From: Cylindrotheca closterium
Lineage: Eukaryota > Bacillariophyta > Bacillariophyceae > Bacillariales > Bacillariaceae
Direction: 5' to 3'
DNA: 17,129 nucleotides
NCBI GenBank assembly: GCA_933822405.4
Contig: CAKOGP040001815.1
Coordinates: 1-17,129 of the forward strand
The notes under the pieces were generated by a model that saw only the letters and a program-made list of their open reading frames with translations, had not been told where the DNA came from and made no database searches. The position numbers and the translations under genes were made by a program. Shown here in pieces: positions 7,978 to 15,866 of this stretch. The number at the start of each line of letters is the position of its first letter. Within the stretch, counting starts at the first letter, position 1.

Positions 7978-8421
7978 GTGTACACTTCCTGCCATGCGTA
8001 CGACATATTGGTGACATTGCAGTACACTGTAAATGGGGCTTTGCATTATTGTCCCATGTTGGTGATTGTAAAAAATAGAGTGACATACAGTTTCAACCAA
8101 CGTCAAGCGGCGATTGAAGCAATGGAAAAAGTATTTACTGTCGCCAAAATTGAGACTGGAGTATGTATGCTTTTTCTCATTGGGCTCAACAAGGCATCGG
8201 AAAAATCGTCTTCTATGAGCGGTCCCTTTGGCCAAGGCAAAGTTGTTAGCACGATAATTGTGGTACCGACTGCAGATAGGTATGGGGCAACCAATCTTGC
8301 TTTGTGTTCGACTTGTGGCGGCGGAGAAGAGTCCAAGGTTTTGGCGTCCCATGCAGACCTTGCGCTGGGAGCACAAGGTAATCGCTTGCTCCAAAAGAAG
8401 AAAAAAAGGGGACCTATCTGA
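7978..8421 (+). pseudogene. Unidentified coding-like frame, possibly a helicase relic
   Basis: A 147-codon plus-strand frame reads VNGALHYCPMLVIV, then TYSFNQRQAAIEAMEKV, SGPFGQGKVVSTIIVVPTADRYGATN and CSTCGGGEESKVLASHADLAL. The order of a Q..AI.AM block, then a G-rich stretch, then TIIVVPT recalls the Q-motif, motif I and motif Ia of superfamily 2 (RecQ/DEAD-like) helicases. The place where the GxGK[ST] P-loop should be reads IGLNKASEKSSSM, which is not a functional Walker A. The frame ends in a Lys-rich tail at 8421 and overlaps the next frame. A long minus-strand frame (7939-8706) covers the same bases and cannot be excluded. Identity is very uncertain; it may be an exon or relic of the gene that follows. 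Confidence 0.2.
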
Positions 8422-8485
8422 ACAGTTGTTGACCGGTATATCACAAGGATACCAAGAAGCTTTCGATAGGAATCGCAAAACAACG

Positions 8486-9292
8486 ATGGCTGCAGCCTTC
8501 AATACCCTCTCCAGTCCATTCTTGTCACATGTTGCCGATCTCAAATTGTATTGGTGCCATGCCAAGGTTTCCCATGGGTCATTCGTTTCCGAAAACTGGC
8601 TTGCATATGCCAGAATATCCAAGTGGATCCACCAGGTGCTCGACAAACTAGGATCCGAGGCAGAAGACACAAGATACACGGACCCAGACTTCTTACAATC
8701 TGACACAGAAAAGGAACTGGCTTCTTCACCGGAAAATCAGTGCATCAAGAAAGATTCTCCACGTAACCTTGTTGAAGGAATCTTTGATGCAATTACGTCA
8801 TTGCAGGATATTCCGCCAATCATAGAAGACCTTTTCTTTGAAGCAAATCTTCGCCGTCAGGCAATATCCAAATGCACCGGCTGGTGGGCTGAAGCCAGTA
8901 CGGACCAAGCCGATGCTCATTCTTACAACAAGATCGCTGCGTTAATCCTGTCTGGCTTGAAGGTGTACGACCCATCACTTGGTGGTTCGATGCCCCAGCT
9001 TCGGCCCAGCATGCAAAATCTGTTTTCTCTTGGCGACCTCGAAGACGCCAACAACGACAAAGCTTCCTGGTCTCTTCGCCAGTATTTTCTTCGCCTCGCA
9101 ACCCAGTGCCCCACAGTTGTGTTTGATCTCGCTACGGCCCAACGCGTTATCAAAACTGACAAAAGGTTGCCTCGCTTTTGGGAATTTGCGCTCGTGTTTG
9201 ACCCAACATTGGATGTGGCTAGCGGCATCCAAATTCTTTGCTCATCCTTGGACCGGCCTGGCCATTATTCCTCCCATTGTGGAGGAATTTGA
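8486..9292 (+). CDS. Unknown protein, probably continuing by frameshift to about 9420
   Basis: The frame is open from 8258, but I chose the ATG at 8486 because it sits in a good eukaryotic context (AACGATGGC) and because sequence upstream of it looks less protein-like. From there about 245 residues read as a soluble, helix-rich protein (FLSHVADLKLYWCHAK, WLAYARISKWIHQVLDKL, IPPIIEDLFFEANLRRQ, then a polar LGDLEDANNDKASWS segment). I recognise no domain, signal peptide or membrane segment. Near 9225-9235 the natural reading slips by one base into frame 3 (FFAHPWTGLAIIPPIVEEFEQLERES) and ends in a basic tail (KSKKRPASTPENPKGAKAHKPRP) just before the LINE begins at about 9420. It may be an interrupted host gene, a gene with a short intron, or the ORF of another mobile element. 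Confidence 0.45.
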   Translation: MAAAFNTLSSPFLSHVADLKLYWCHAKVSHGSFVSENWLAYARISKWIHQVLDKLGSEAEDTRYTDPDFLQSDTEKELASSPENQCIKKDSPRNLVEGIFDAITSLQDIPPIIEDLFFEANLRRQAISKCTGWWAEASTDQADAHSYNKIAALILSGLKVYDPSLGGSMPQLRPSMQNLFSLGDLEDANNDKASWSLRQYFLRLATQCPTVVFDLATAQRVIKTDKRLPRFWEFALVFDPTLDVASGIQILCSSLDRPGHYSSHCGGI

Positions 9293-9419
9293 GCAACTAG
9301 AAAGAGAGTCGAAAATAGCCAAAGCTCAGTCCAAGTCTAAGAAGCGCCCTGCATCGACTCCAGAGAATCCAAAAGGTGCCAAGGCCCACAAACCGCGCCC
9401 GTCTCCCTCTGTCCAGAAC

Positions 9420-9983
9420 GAAGTAGGACTGGTTGAGGCGATCCAGTCTAAGCACCCAGGGTCCCATCAGGCCACTTACCAGCGGAACCTCAGTGGTTAT
9501 CCGATTGACGGCATCTTCGCAACGCCTGACGTGCCCATCCTGGCCGCCGGGTACTACCCCTTTGACAAACACGTCGCCTCCGATCACCGGGGCCTGTGGA
9601 TCGACTTTGACTTGAACAGTCTCCTCGGCGGACACCAACCTACGAAATCCACCCATGCTCCACGCCGGCTGGTGATGCACAACAAACGGGTGGATCAACG
9701 ATATGTCCAATTGGCGGAGCAGGGCTATATGCGGTGCAATATTCCGGGTCGTCTCTCTACCCTAGGATTCGATGTTGCCCGACAGCAGGGCGTCATCACC
9801 AAATCCCAGGCGGTCAGATTCGATCGGATACACGCTGATGCCTACACAGTTCGACGGTTAGCGGAGCAGAACTGCAGGAAGTTGTCGATGGGCGGGGTAG
9901 AATGGTCTCCTACAGGCCAATCCATTCGGGATCGGATCACCTTGTGGCGCCTTCTCCTCAGGGCCAACGTCAGTGCCAGGTGA
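9420..9983 (+). pseudogene. LINE copy A endonuclease C-terminus (partial APE-type)
   Basis: In frame 3 the sequence reads VEAIQSKHPGSHQATYQRN, PIDGIF (9501-9518), VPILAAGYYPF and SDHRGLWIDFDLN (SDHR from 9579). PIDGIF and SDHR correspond to the late Asp and the catalytic SDH of the exonuclease-endonuclease-phosphatase fold that nicks target DNA in LINEs. The N-terminal half, with the Asn, Glu and DxN motifs, is absent. The same frame extends upstream without a stop into the basic tail of the unknown protein, so the two are fused in frame. After the domain comes an Arg-rich linker (APRRLVMHNKRVDQRYV, AVRFDRIHADAYTVRRLAEQ). The frame ends at 9983; the linker appears to continue in frame 2. Confidence 0.8.
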
Positions 9984-10313
9984 GCTCCAGGAAGGTTCGC
10001 CGCCTGCTGCTCAAGACGAACGAGCCCTTTGCCTGGAAGTTGACCACAGCCGAACTTGAGTCCCATCTCACCCAAGACCTTGGTCAATAAAGAGACGCCA
10101 AGATGGGCCTCACTTCTAAACGGCGGAAGGCTCATGTCACTACTCGTACCCAGAGCATTGCTAAGGTCCGCTACAAGACGGCAAGCCAACGAGAACGATA
10201 TCACCGCTTAAGGTCCATGAAGCAACGCGAGGAGACTTGTCGGAGGCGCAAGGCTCGTTCCTCCGGTTTGTCTGGCGGTCTAAGGGCCATTCAAGTCGAA
10301 CTGGAGGACAGCT
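9970..10313 (+). pseudogene. LINE copy A linker between endonuclease and RT, broken
   Basis: Frame 2 carries a basic, helical linker: VRRLLLKTNEPFAWKLTTAELESHL, TAA at 10088-10090, then TSKRRKAHVTTRTQ, RERYHRLRSMKQREETCRRRKAR and GLRAIQVELED. In LINE ORF2 proteins of this type a long Arg/Lys/Glu-rich helix precedes the RT and ends in a short acidic V.VE.ED-like segment, which fits here. Near 10310 the reading moves back to frame 3. The frameshifts on both sides and the stop make it a pseudogene segment. Its assignment is mainly by position. Confidence 0.6.
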
Positions 10314-13298
10314 ATGGCAATTGTCGGCTATGGATGCATGCAAGAAAATAGGACCAGGTACCAACAAACCCAGACTCCACATCTAACTCCTCCCATGTCT
10401 GAGCCTCTCTACACTATGTTCACGGGTCCCAACGCCGACAACAACCAACAACTTCTTCTGGAGGGCAAACTCCCCATCCCTGGTGGCCTAACTTACCCTA
10501 CCCAAGCCTTCCTTCGCCACTGTCGACTGTACGACAGTTACCGGCCTCGTTCTTTCCCCTTGACGGTTGAAGAGCACGTGGACTTTTGGAGTCGCACCCC
10601 TGAGAACAAGGGTTCTGAGCCCCACGGCCTCCATAATGGGCACTTCAAAGCAGGCGCCCTTTCGGAGCTGTTGGCTTCTTGTGATACGGCGTTTCTGGAC
10701 CTTCCATTCCGTTCAGGCCATGTTCCGGAACTCTGGAAGAACCTGATGAACTTTGCGATTGAGAAGAAGCCTGGCGACTTCCGCCCACAAGGGATGCGGA
10801 CCATTCAGCTGTTCAACTCGGAGGCTCAAGCCAACTACAAGGAGGCGGGTTGGGCTGCAATGAAGAACGCTGAGGAGGATGACATCATCCCTGCAGGACA
10901 GTGTGGGTCACGAAAGCAGCACCAGTCCATTGATCTCGCCCTTTCCAAACGATTGATCTGGGACTCGCTCATCCTGGAATGACGGTCTTCCGGCTGGATC
11001 TCGAACGACGCGAAGTCTTGCTTCGATCGCATCGTTCACTGGGTAGCGAAGACGGCCTTGCGGAGATTCGGCCTGTCGGTCACTGTCACCAACCTAATGT
11101 TTGATATCTTGGCAAAGGCTAAACACAGAGTCCGAACTGGCTTTGGCGACTCGGATCGGACCTTTGGGCCCACTGGAGATGTTCCCTTCCAAGGCTGCAG
11201 TCAAGGCAACGGCGCAGGCCCTTGCATCTGGGTTGCAATCAGTGCCATCCTCATTGACGCCATGGAGGCCAAGGGATTTGGGTACAAGAGCCAAACTGCC
11301 ATCACTAACGAGGAGCTCTTTGCTTTGTACTTCTGCTTTGTGGATGACACCGATGTCATGGAGTCCAACAACAACGTGGAGACGACTGGCGAAGACCTCC
11401 TCCCTTCGGTACAATTGGCTTTGGACCTTTGGTTGGGTGGCATCAGTGCCACTGGTGGAGCTATCAACCCGGCGAAGTCCTTCTGGTGGCTGATTGATTT
11501 CAAATGGCGGCCGTCCTCTGGCACGTGGGTGCTTCGAAGGAAGGCTGAAATGCCTGGCGAACTGACCCTCCAAGACCCGACTGGGCCGTGGGCGACACTA
11601 CGACGCCTCCAACCCGATGAAGCTGAACGGACCCTGGGAGTCATGATGGCCCCACTTGAGACCGGAACTGCACAACACCTTGCCCTGCGGGAGAAGGCCA
11701 AGAACTGGGCAGCCAAGTTCCGTCCACAACACCTACTTTGCTATGACGTCCTTCCCTTGCTCAAGGCAACCGCCTTGAAAACTTTGGAGTACGTGATGCC
11801 CCTTTCCACACTGGGCCGCTCCGACTGGGTGTCCATCATGTCACCGATCCTCCAAGCGAGTTTGCACAAAGCTGGGGTTTGCCGTTCCTTTCCTCGCGTC
11901 GTGGTCTTTGCCCCTCTGAAGTACCAGGGATTGGGTATCCCCCATCCTTTCGCCCTTCAAGTCTTCCACCATCTCAGTGTTCTGATGCGCCATTCGGCCA
12001 ACCGTACCAAGACCGGCCAGTACCTGGAGGCCAACCTACAGTCCCACCAACTCGAAACGGGCATCTCCTTTCCCCTTCTTCAACAAGAACCCACCAACAC
12101 CGGGATCCTTGCCTCCGAAACATGGCTCAAACGGGTTTGGATCGAGCTCGACTCATTGGGCATCAGAGTCGAGATCTCCTCCCCTCCCTTGTCCCTCCAC
12201 TGTGTCGACGATCGTCTCTTGATGGACGTCTTCATCGATGCCTTGGTCGACCAAGAGGACTTGCTGTGGCTCAACTGGTGCCGCCAATATCTCCAAGTCA
12301 CCACCCTCTCGGAACTCACCACCGCCGACGGGTGTTCCCTGACGGCAGCTTCTCTTGCCGGCCAACCCTCCGGACACTTTGTGACCAGCTACAATTGGCC
12401 CCAAACTCGACACCCTGACCCCTCTCACTGCGACCTATGGCGACGCGTCCTCTCTCAAGCTGTCCTCCGCCCCTACAGCCGCCGTCGCCGATTGTTGCAG
12501 CCCCTCGGACCGTGGTCTGACTTGCTAGACCGATGGACCTGGCTCTTCTCTCGCACTGCTTTGATCCTCTTCCATCGGACGGACAAAAACCTAGCAATCT
12601 ACCAGCCCATCAACTTGCGTTCACATAAGACCTTCCGAGGGGATCTTCACAACACCTGGACGGGCGCCCTTCCCGGGGACGTCCAACGGGCCTCAGTCAA
12701 CCTTCACCCACGGACAGCCTACGTCACTGTCACAGGCACAGCCCCGGTAGATCCACCAGACCAGGAGTCCTTGCCAGCCTCGATCCTTCACACCTGGAGG
12801 GAATTGGCAGCCGACATGGACGACGATTGGGGATGGGTCCCGGAATCCATCTACATTGAGGGTGACGAACAAGTCCTACTGGAGGCACTGGAGAAGGGAA
12901 AGCTACGGGTGATCAGCGGTGGCTCCTTCAAGCAACAAGTGGGCACAGCCCCTGTCCAGCTACGAACTAGACGGGGAGGGCACGTCATCTGGATCAAGTG
13001 CCGTACACCTGGTAATCGAGAGGATCAGAGTGCGTACCGGAGTGAACCTATTGGTCTGTTAGCTGGTATCTTGGTGGCTTCTTGGCTCCGCCTACGCCTA
13101 CAGTCCCTCGCAAAGCCACAAGTCCGTGTGGCGTGTGATGGGATTGCCGCGCTTTGTCAGGCCTTCTTGACTTGGCCGCTGTCTCCCACCGCCCCACACT
13201 TTGATCTCTTGTCCTCCATCCGCGAGGCCATAGAAAAAATTATTTCAGAAACGAGACAACACGCATTCCGGCAGAACCAACCAGTCTGCCTCGCGTAG
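10314..13298 (+). pseudogene. LINE copy A reverse transcriptase plus RNase H, one TGA, 3'-truncated
   Basis: A single frame of about 995 codons is broken only by TGA at 10980-10982, just ahead of motif A. The N-terminal part has ENRTRYQQTQTPHL and GLHNGHFKAG (fingers region). Motif A is NDAKSCFD (11004-11027, Asp codon 11007), motif B GCSQGNGAGP (11193-11222) and motif C FVDD (11337-11348). A long thumb/connection follows, then an RNase H domain. There the first acid is replaced (ISGGSFK, codon GGT at 12918, where an SDGS-type motif is expected), while Glu (YRSE, 13044) and Asp (ACDG, 13137) remain. The C-terminal Asp region is missing: after REAIEK the sequence becomes unrelated and stops at 13298. 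The protein would copy LINE RNA at the nicked target. The RT fold looks intact apart from the stop. Confidence 0.88.
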
Positions 13299-13363
13299 CG
13301 CTAGTACTGACGTAGAAAACTTTCAAATGTATCACCAAGCCAACCATTCAACACCGGCGCACC
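13231..13363 (+). other. Junction of LINE A and LINE B; probable 5' UTR of LINE B
   Basis: Copy A's RNase H is lost near 13231. The first convincing start of copy B is ATG at 13364 in a strong context (CACCATGGG). The intervening sequence has no obvious poly(A) tail, and I could not delimit a target-site duplication. It should contain the 5' end and internal promoter of copy B. AGCCAACCATTCAACA at 13338-13353 also occurs at 6288-6303. Confidence 0.45.
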
Positions 13364-13930
13364 ATGGGCAAATCTATCAACGCAAAGGCAATCTCGGCGA
13401 TGACAAAAAAGTCGGGCGTGTCTAAGATGAAAACGACCTCTGGGGCTAAAAAGTCCAACAAACAACGAGTGGAAATTGACCTACAACAGCCTAAAGACAG
13501 GGATCCCATCGATTCCAGGATGGTCTCTGCAACCCAAACTGATGAGAAGCGTGTTATTGACGACAACAAAGCGCAACGCATGGCTGATGAGATTGAGGCA
13601 AAACGAATCGCCAAACGAGAAGCTAGCAGGAGTGGACATTACGACAGCATTGTTCCAAACCTGTTGGAGTGGTGAATGAAGAATTTATATTCAGGAGATG
13701 CCGTCAACGAAGCATTGGAACGTCATGACCGTATCCATGCGGGTGACACGCTTTTTATGGCGTGGGAAGAACGTTTTCCTGCTGCTTGGAACCAACCCTG
13801 CCTCCGGTATGACGATCCATTTAAGGACAATACCAGGACAACAACCTGTGAAGATTGTTTCGCTCGCATTTTCACATCGATGAATTCGGATAATAGCCAA
13901 TTGACACAGATTTACATAATCGCATTTTGA
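13364..13930 (+). pseudogene. LINE copy B ORF1, N-terminal part with in-frame TGA
   Basis: The start at 13364 has a good context (CACCATGGG). The first 104 residues are basic and polar (AMTKKSGVSKMKTTSGAKKSNK, then a charged helix DEIEAKRIAKREASR), as expected of an RNA-binding ORF1 N-terminus. TGA at 13673-13675 is followed immediately by ATG in the same frame. The continuing 84 residues (DAVNEALERHDRIHAGDTLFMAWEERF, RYDDPFKD) read as the same protein. After about 13870 the frame becomes meaningless and ends at 13930, where frame 1 takes over. ORF1 proteins coat LINE RNA and escort it to the nucleus. Assignment to ORF1 is by position and composition, since ORF1 N-termini are poorly conserved. 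Confidence 0.6.
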
Positions 13931-14772
13931 CTTATCGCGCTCTGTTGACTTACTGTGATATGGAATATGGTAACTGTCCCTACGCGGCAGCCAACAGCAA
14001 GCCGGGCGAGAAGAAACTACGCACACGCATTTGCGTCGGCTTCTCGGCTGAGGCCTCGGTTGAGGCCGTCCAAGACTATCTTCATACCAGATTACGTCAA
14101 TTGGGGAGAGGCCCTGGGTGCTACCCTTCTCCCTTGCAGTATGGAGAAATTGTGAAAATCAGATCATGCTCCTTTATTCCTGCAGAAGTCAACTTCTCAG
14201 CTTATGCAAAGGAACTGATGAGACTATTTGATTTCAAAGTACCGATTGGTATCAAGATGAACTGGGTTTCTATTCCGTACACGGGCCGAGCAAAGTAAGA
14301 CGAACGATCCCCTGGAGTGACTAGTCTACATTGTTTCACTCGGAGGATTCATGCCAAGAGACTTGATCGCACTTTGAGGTCAATTCTCCACCCAGCAACT
14401 GCAAAACCTGACTTTCCATTTGCAGCACCGGCCACCTATATCAGTGATTGGAAATTGGCACAACAAGTTTTGCTGAGTGTTTAGGCCTATGGTCCGGTGA
14501 AGGATGCGATCCTTACCTTGATCAGCAAGTTACAGGATGACTACATTTTGACGGAGGTTCTTTATCCAGACATCGACTTCACGGGGATGTTCAAGTTTGC
14601 GACTACAAGGTTGTACGGTTCTTGCACCCTGTTCAAACTGCTCTTGTCCATCAAGCCCACTCCGGCCCAGGCTGATCAGGCTTGAATCCCAGGAGGGAGC
14701 GGGTTCCCTGTCCGGACCATTCACGAAGGTGACAACGAAGAAGGTGAAGAAGAAGAAGAAGAAGTCGCCTAG
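13927..14772 (+). pseudogene. LINE copy B ORF1, middle part with several nonsense codons
   Basis: Frame 1 is recognisable from about 13930 to 14770, with stops at TAA 14296, TAG 14482, TGA 14683 and TAG 14770. It reads LRTRICVGFSAEASVEAVQDYL, CSFIPAEVNFSAYAKEL, FKVPIGIKMNWVSI, then after the first stop LHPATAKPDFPFAAP and YGPVKDAILTLISKLQDD. The VPIG.K..WV block preceded by a short alpha/beta segment is something I associate with ORF1 proteins of stramenopile LINE-like elements, probably a nucleic-acid-binding fold. The segment ends in an acidic run encoded by a GAA repeat (14739-14763). Four stops in one otherwise continuous frame point to decay by point mutation. Confidence 0.65.
14739..14763 (+). 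repeat. (GAA)n microsatellite inside ORF1
   Basis: An imperfect GAA/GGT-GAA repeat that encodes a Glu-rich stretch in frame 1 of ORF1. The reading frame changes from 1 to 3 within about 40 bp downstream, so repeat-associated slippage is a plausible cause of that frameshift. Confidence 0.6.
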
Positions 14773-14774
14773 AG

Positions 14775-15866
14775 AATCATTTTCTCAAAGATCTCTCCCC
14801 GGCACAACGCAAGCTGGCTGAAGCTACCGACCGCAAACTGAAGAACGAAATTGATCGCCATAAGGCAGGTCCACTCTTCCTGATGATCCTTCCTGGAGAA
14901 ATGGAAGGCTCGTACATCTTTGTATGCCGCAAGAAGTACGGTCAGTTAGCACGAAACGTGTTGAGAGGGATAGTTCCGTTCTTGATTCATCACCTGTGCG
15001 AACCTACCGATACGCAAGCTGATCGAGTCTTGGGTAAATGGATTCCCAAATCAGAGATCCAGGCGACACGTCGTAAGTGTTTGGTATGGTGCACCAACAC
15101 ACTACGCGCTATTGAGGCCTCCGATCAGTCCACCAAGGTGGAGGAAGCTCTGGAGTTTTTGGACGATGTGATCAAAGACACCACCAATGTCTACCAAGAA
15201 CAACTCTCAATCGATATGGATATGGCAAATGCCAAGGATATTGACGATGGTCAAACGGTCACGGGGATGCTGGACGAAATGCACGAACGTGAACAACAAT
15301 TGGAGGATGCCTTTGTGGAGATCGAAGCCCGTGACAACGCCTTGGCGGCTAAAGACCAGGCCCTGGCTCAGAAGAAAGCCGCGACTGCGGCTCTTCAAGC
15401 CCAACTTGACGCCCTTCAACGTAAGACAGCCCACCACTTGGCCATCGATTCGCAACCACCTGCTCAAAACAATGAGGTATCTCCAGATCGGTCCTATTTC
15501 ACTACGCCACCAAAAAAGAGGAAAAGCAAGGATACTTCCACGACTAAGAGGAGAGTTAACAGGTCTAAGGCTGGTCCTAAGCCGCCCACTAAGTCAACTT
15601 GTACCAGCACGTCTGTTCACTTTCAGCAGCCAAAGCAGCGCTCTCCGAACACATCTCAGGTCCAGGTGGACACAACTCAGATGGAAGGTGATACTACGAC
15701 TGCTGTGTCCCAGGACGAAAGCCTCTCATCTCTGACAGCGGCATCTCCGGGAGGTGTACACCCATTCTTTCTCCCTTCTCCATCTGGCAAATCTGGTACT
15801 AACGGATCTGCTAAGTTGCCTTCTTTGGCCGGCCGCGGAGCGCCTCGCTCCGCGGCAGGGCCATGA
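14775..15866 (+). CDS. LINE copy B ORF1, C-terminal part: coiled coil and NLS-like tail
   Basis: Frame 3 is meaningful from about 14781 (KDLSPAQRKLAEATDRKLKN); the first ATG in the long open part is at 14883. From that ATG: residues 1-70 are a compact domain with scattered Cys (CRKK, HHLC, RRKCLVWC). Residues about 128-182 form a heptad-rich, Glu/Gln/Ala coiled coil (HEREQQLEDAFVEIEARD, QAQLDALQR), suited to ORF1 self-association. Residues 209-216 (PPKKRKSK) and TKRR nearby are an SV40-like nuclear localisation signal. The rest is a Ser/Thr/Pro/Gln-rich disordered tail. It ends in TGA at 15864-15866, overlapping the ORF2 ATG. This third of ORF1 has no internal stop, unlike the first two thirds. 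On its own it lacks a proper start and is probably part of the broken ORF1. Confidence 0.65.
   Translation, partial: NHFLKDLSPAQRKLAEATDRKLKNEIDRHKAGPLFLMILPGEMEGSYIFVCRKKYGQLARNVLRGIVPFLIHHLCEPTDTQADRVLGKWIPKSEIQATRRKCLVWCTNTLRAIEASDQSTKVEEALEFLDDVIKDTTNVYQEQLSIDMDMANAKDIDDGQTVTGMLDEMHEREQQLEDAFVEIEARDNALAAKDQALAQKKAATAALQAQLDALQRKTAHHLAIDSQPPAQNNEVSPDRSYFTTPPKKRKSKDTSTTKRRVNRSKAGPKPPTKSTCTSTSVHFQQPKQRSPNTSQVQVDTTQMEGDTTTAVSQDESLSSLTAASPGGVHPFFLPSPSGKSGTNGSAKLPSLAGRGAPRSAAGP
15832..15866 (+). promoter_or_regulatory. GC-rich hairpin and ATGA stop-start overlap between ORF1 and ORF2
   Basis: GCCGCGGAGCG (15832-15842) and CGCTCCGCGGC (15846-15856) form a perfect 11-bp stem with a 3-base loop (CCT). 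Six bases later comes ATGA (15863-15866): TGA ends ORF1 and ATG starts ORF2 in the -1 frame. GGCC at 15827-15830 can also pair with GGCC at 15859-15862, extending the structure up to the overlap. Stop-start overlaps (UAAUG, AUGA) are known to drive ORF2 translation by termination-reinitiation in some LINEs, for example SART1 of the silkworm. Position and strength suggest the same here; the function is inferred. Confidence 0.55.

Larger units (their letters stand above)
9420..13235 (+). mobile_element. LINE copy A: non-LTR retrotransposon ORF2, truncated at both ends
   Basis: One plus-strand polyprotein can be followed from the C-terminal third of an APE-type endonuclease, through a basic linker and a reverse transcriptase, into a type I RNase H that breaks off. 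Homology to LINE copy B begins at about 9427 (VGLVEAIQ against CGMEEAIL), so the left edge is a 5' truncation inside the endonuclease, the usual result of incomplete target-primed reverse transcription. The right edge lies in the RNase H near 13231, where expected sequence (EAIEK) gives way to unrelated sequence. Damage as read: frameshift near 9980, TAA 10088, frameshift near 10310, TGA 10980. C-rich wobble positions make it clearly more GC-rich than the flanks. Confidence 0.85.

Noticed and set aside
8378..8425. 48-base GT...AG intron joining the frame of 7978 to that of 8258
   Set aside because: The length keeps the same frame, so it would not link frame 1 to frame 2, and the spliced frame soon meets a stop.
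7939..8706. 255-codon minus-strand open frame
   Set aside because: It overlaps the better protein-like plus-strand frames, shows no recognised motif, and its residue pattern (many Ser, Cys, Arg, His) looks like the complement of coding sequence. It cannot be ruled out fully, so the overlapping plus-strand calls carry low confidence.
11094..11716. Long minus-strand frames opposite the LINE RT
   Set aside because: These are shadows of the RT frame, whose motifs A, B and C are on the plus strand. GC-rich codon use suppresses stops on the opposite strand.
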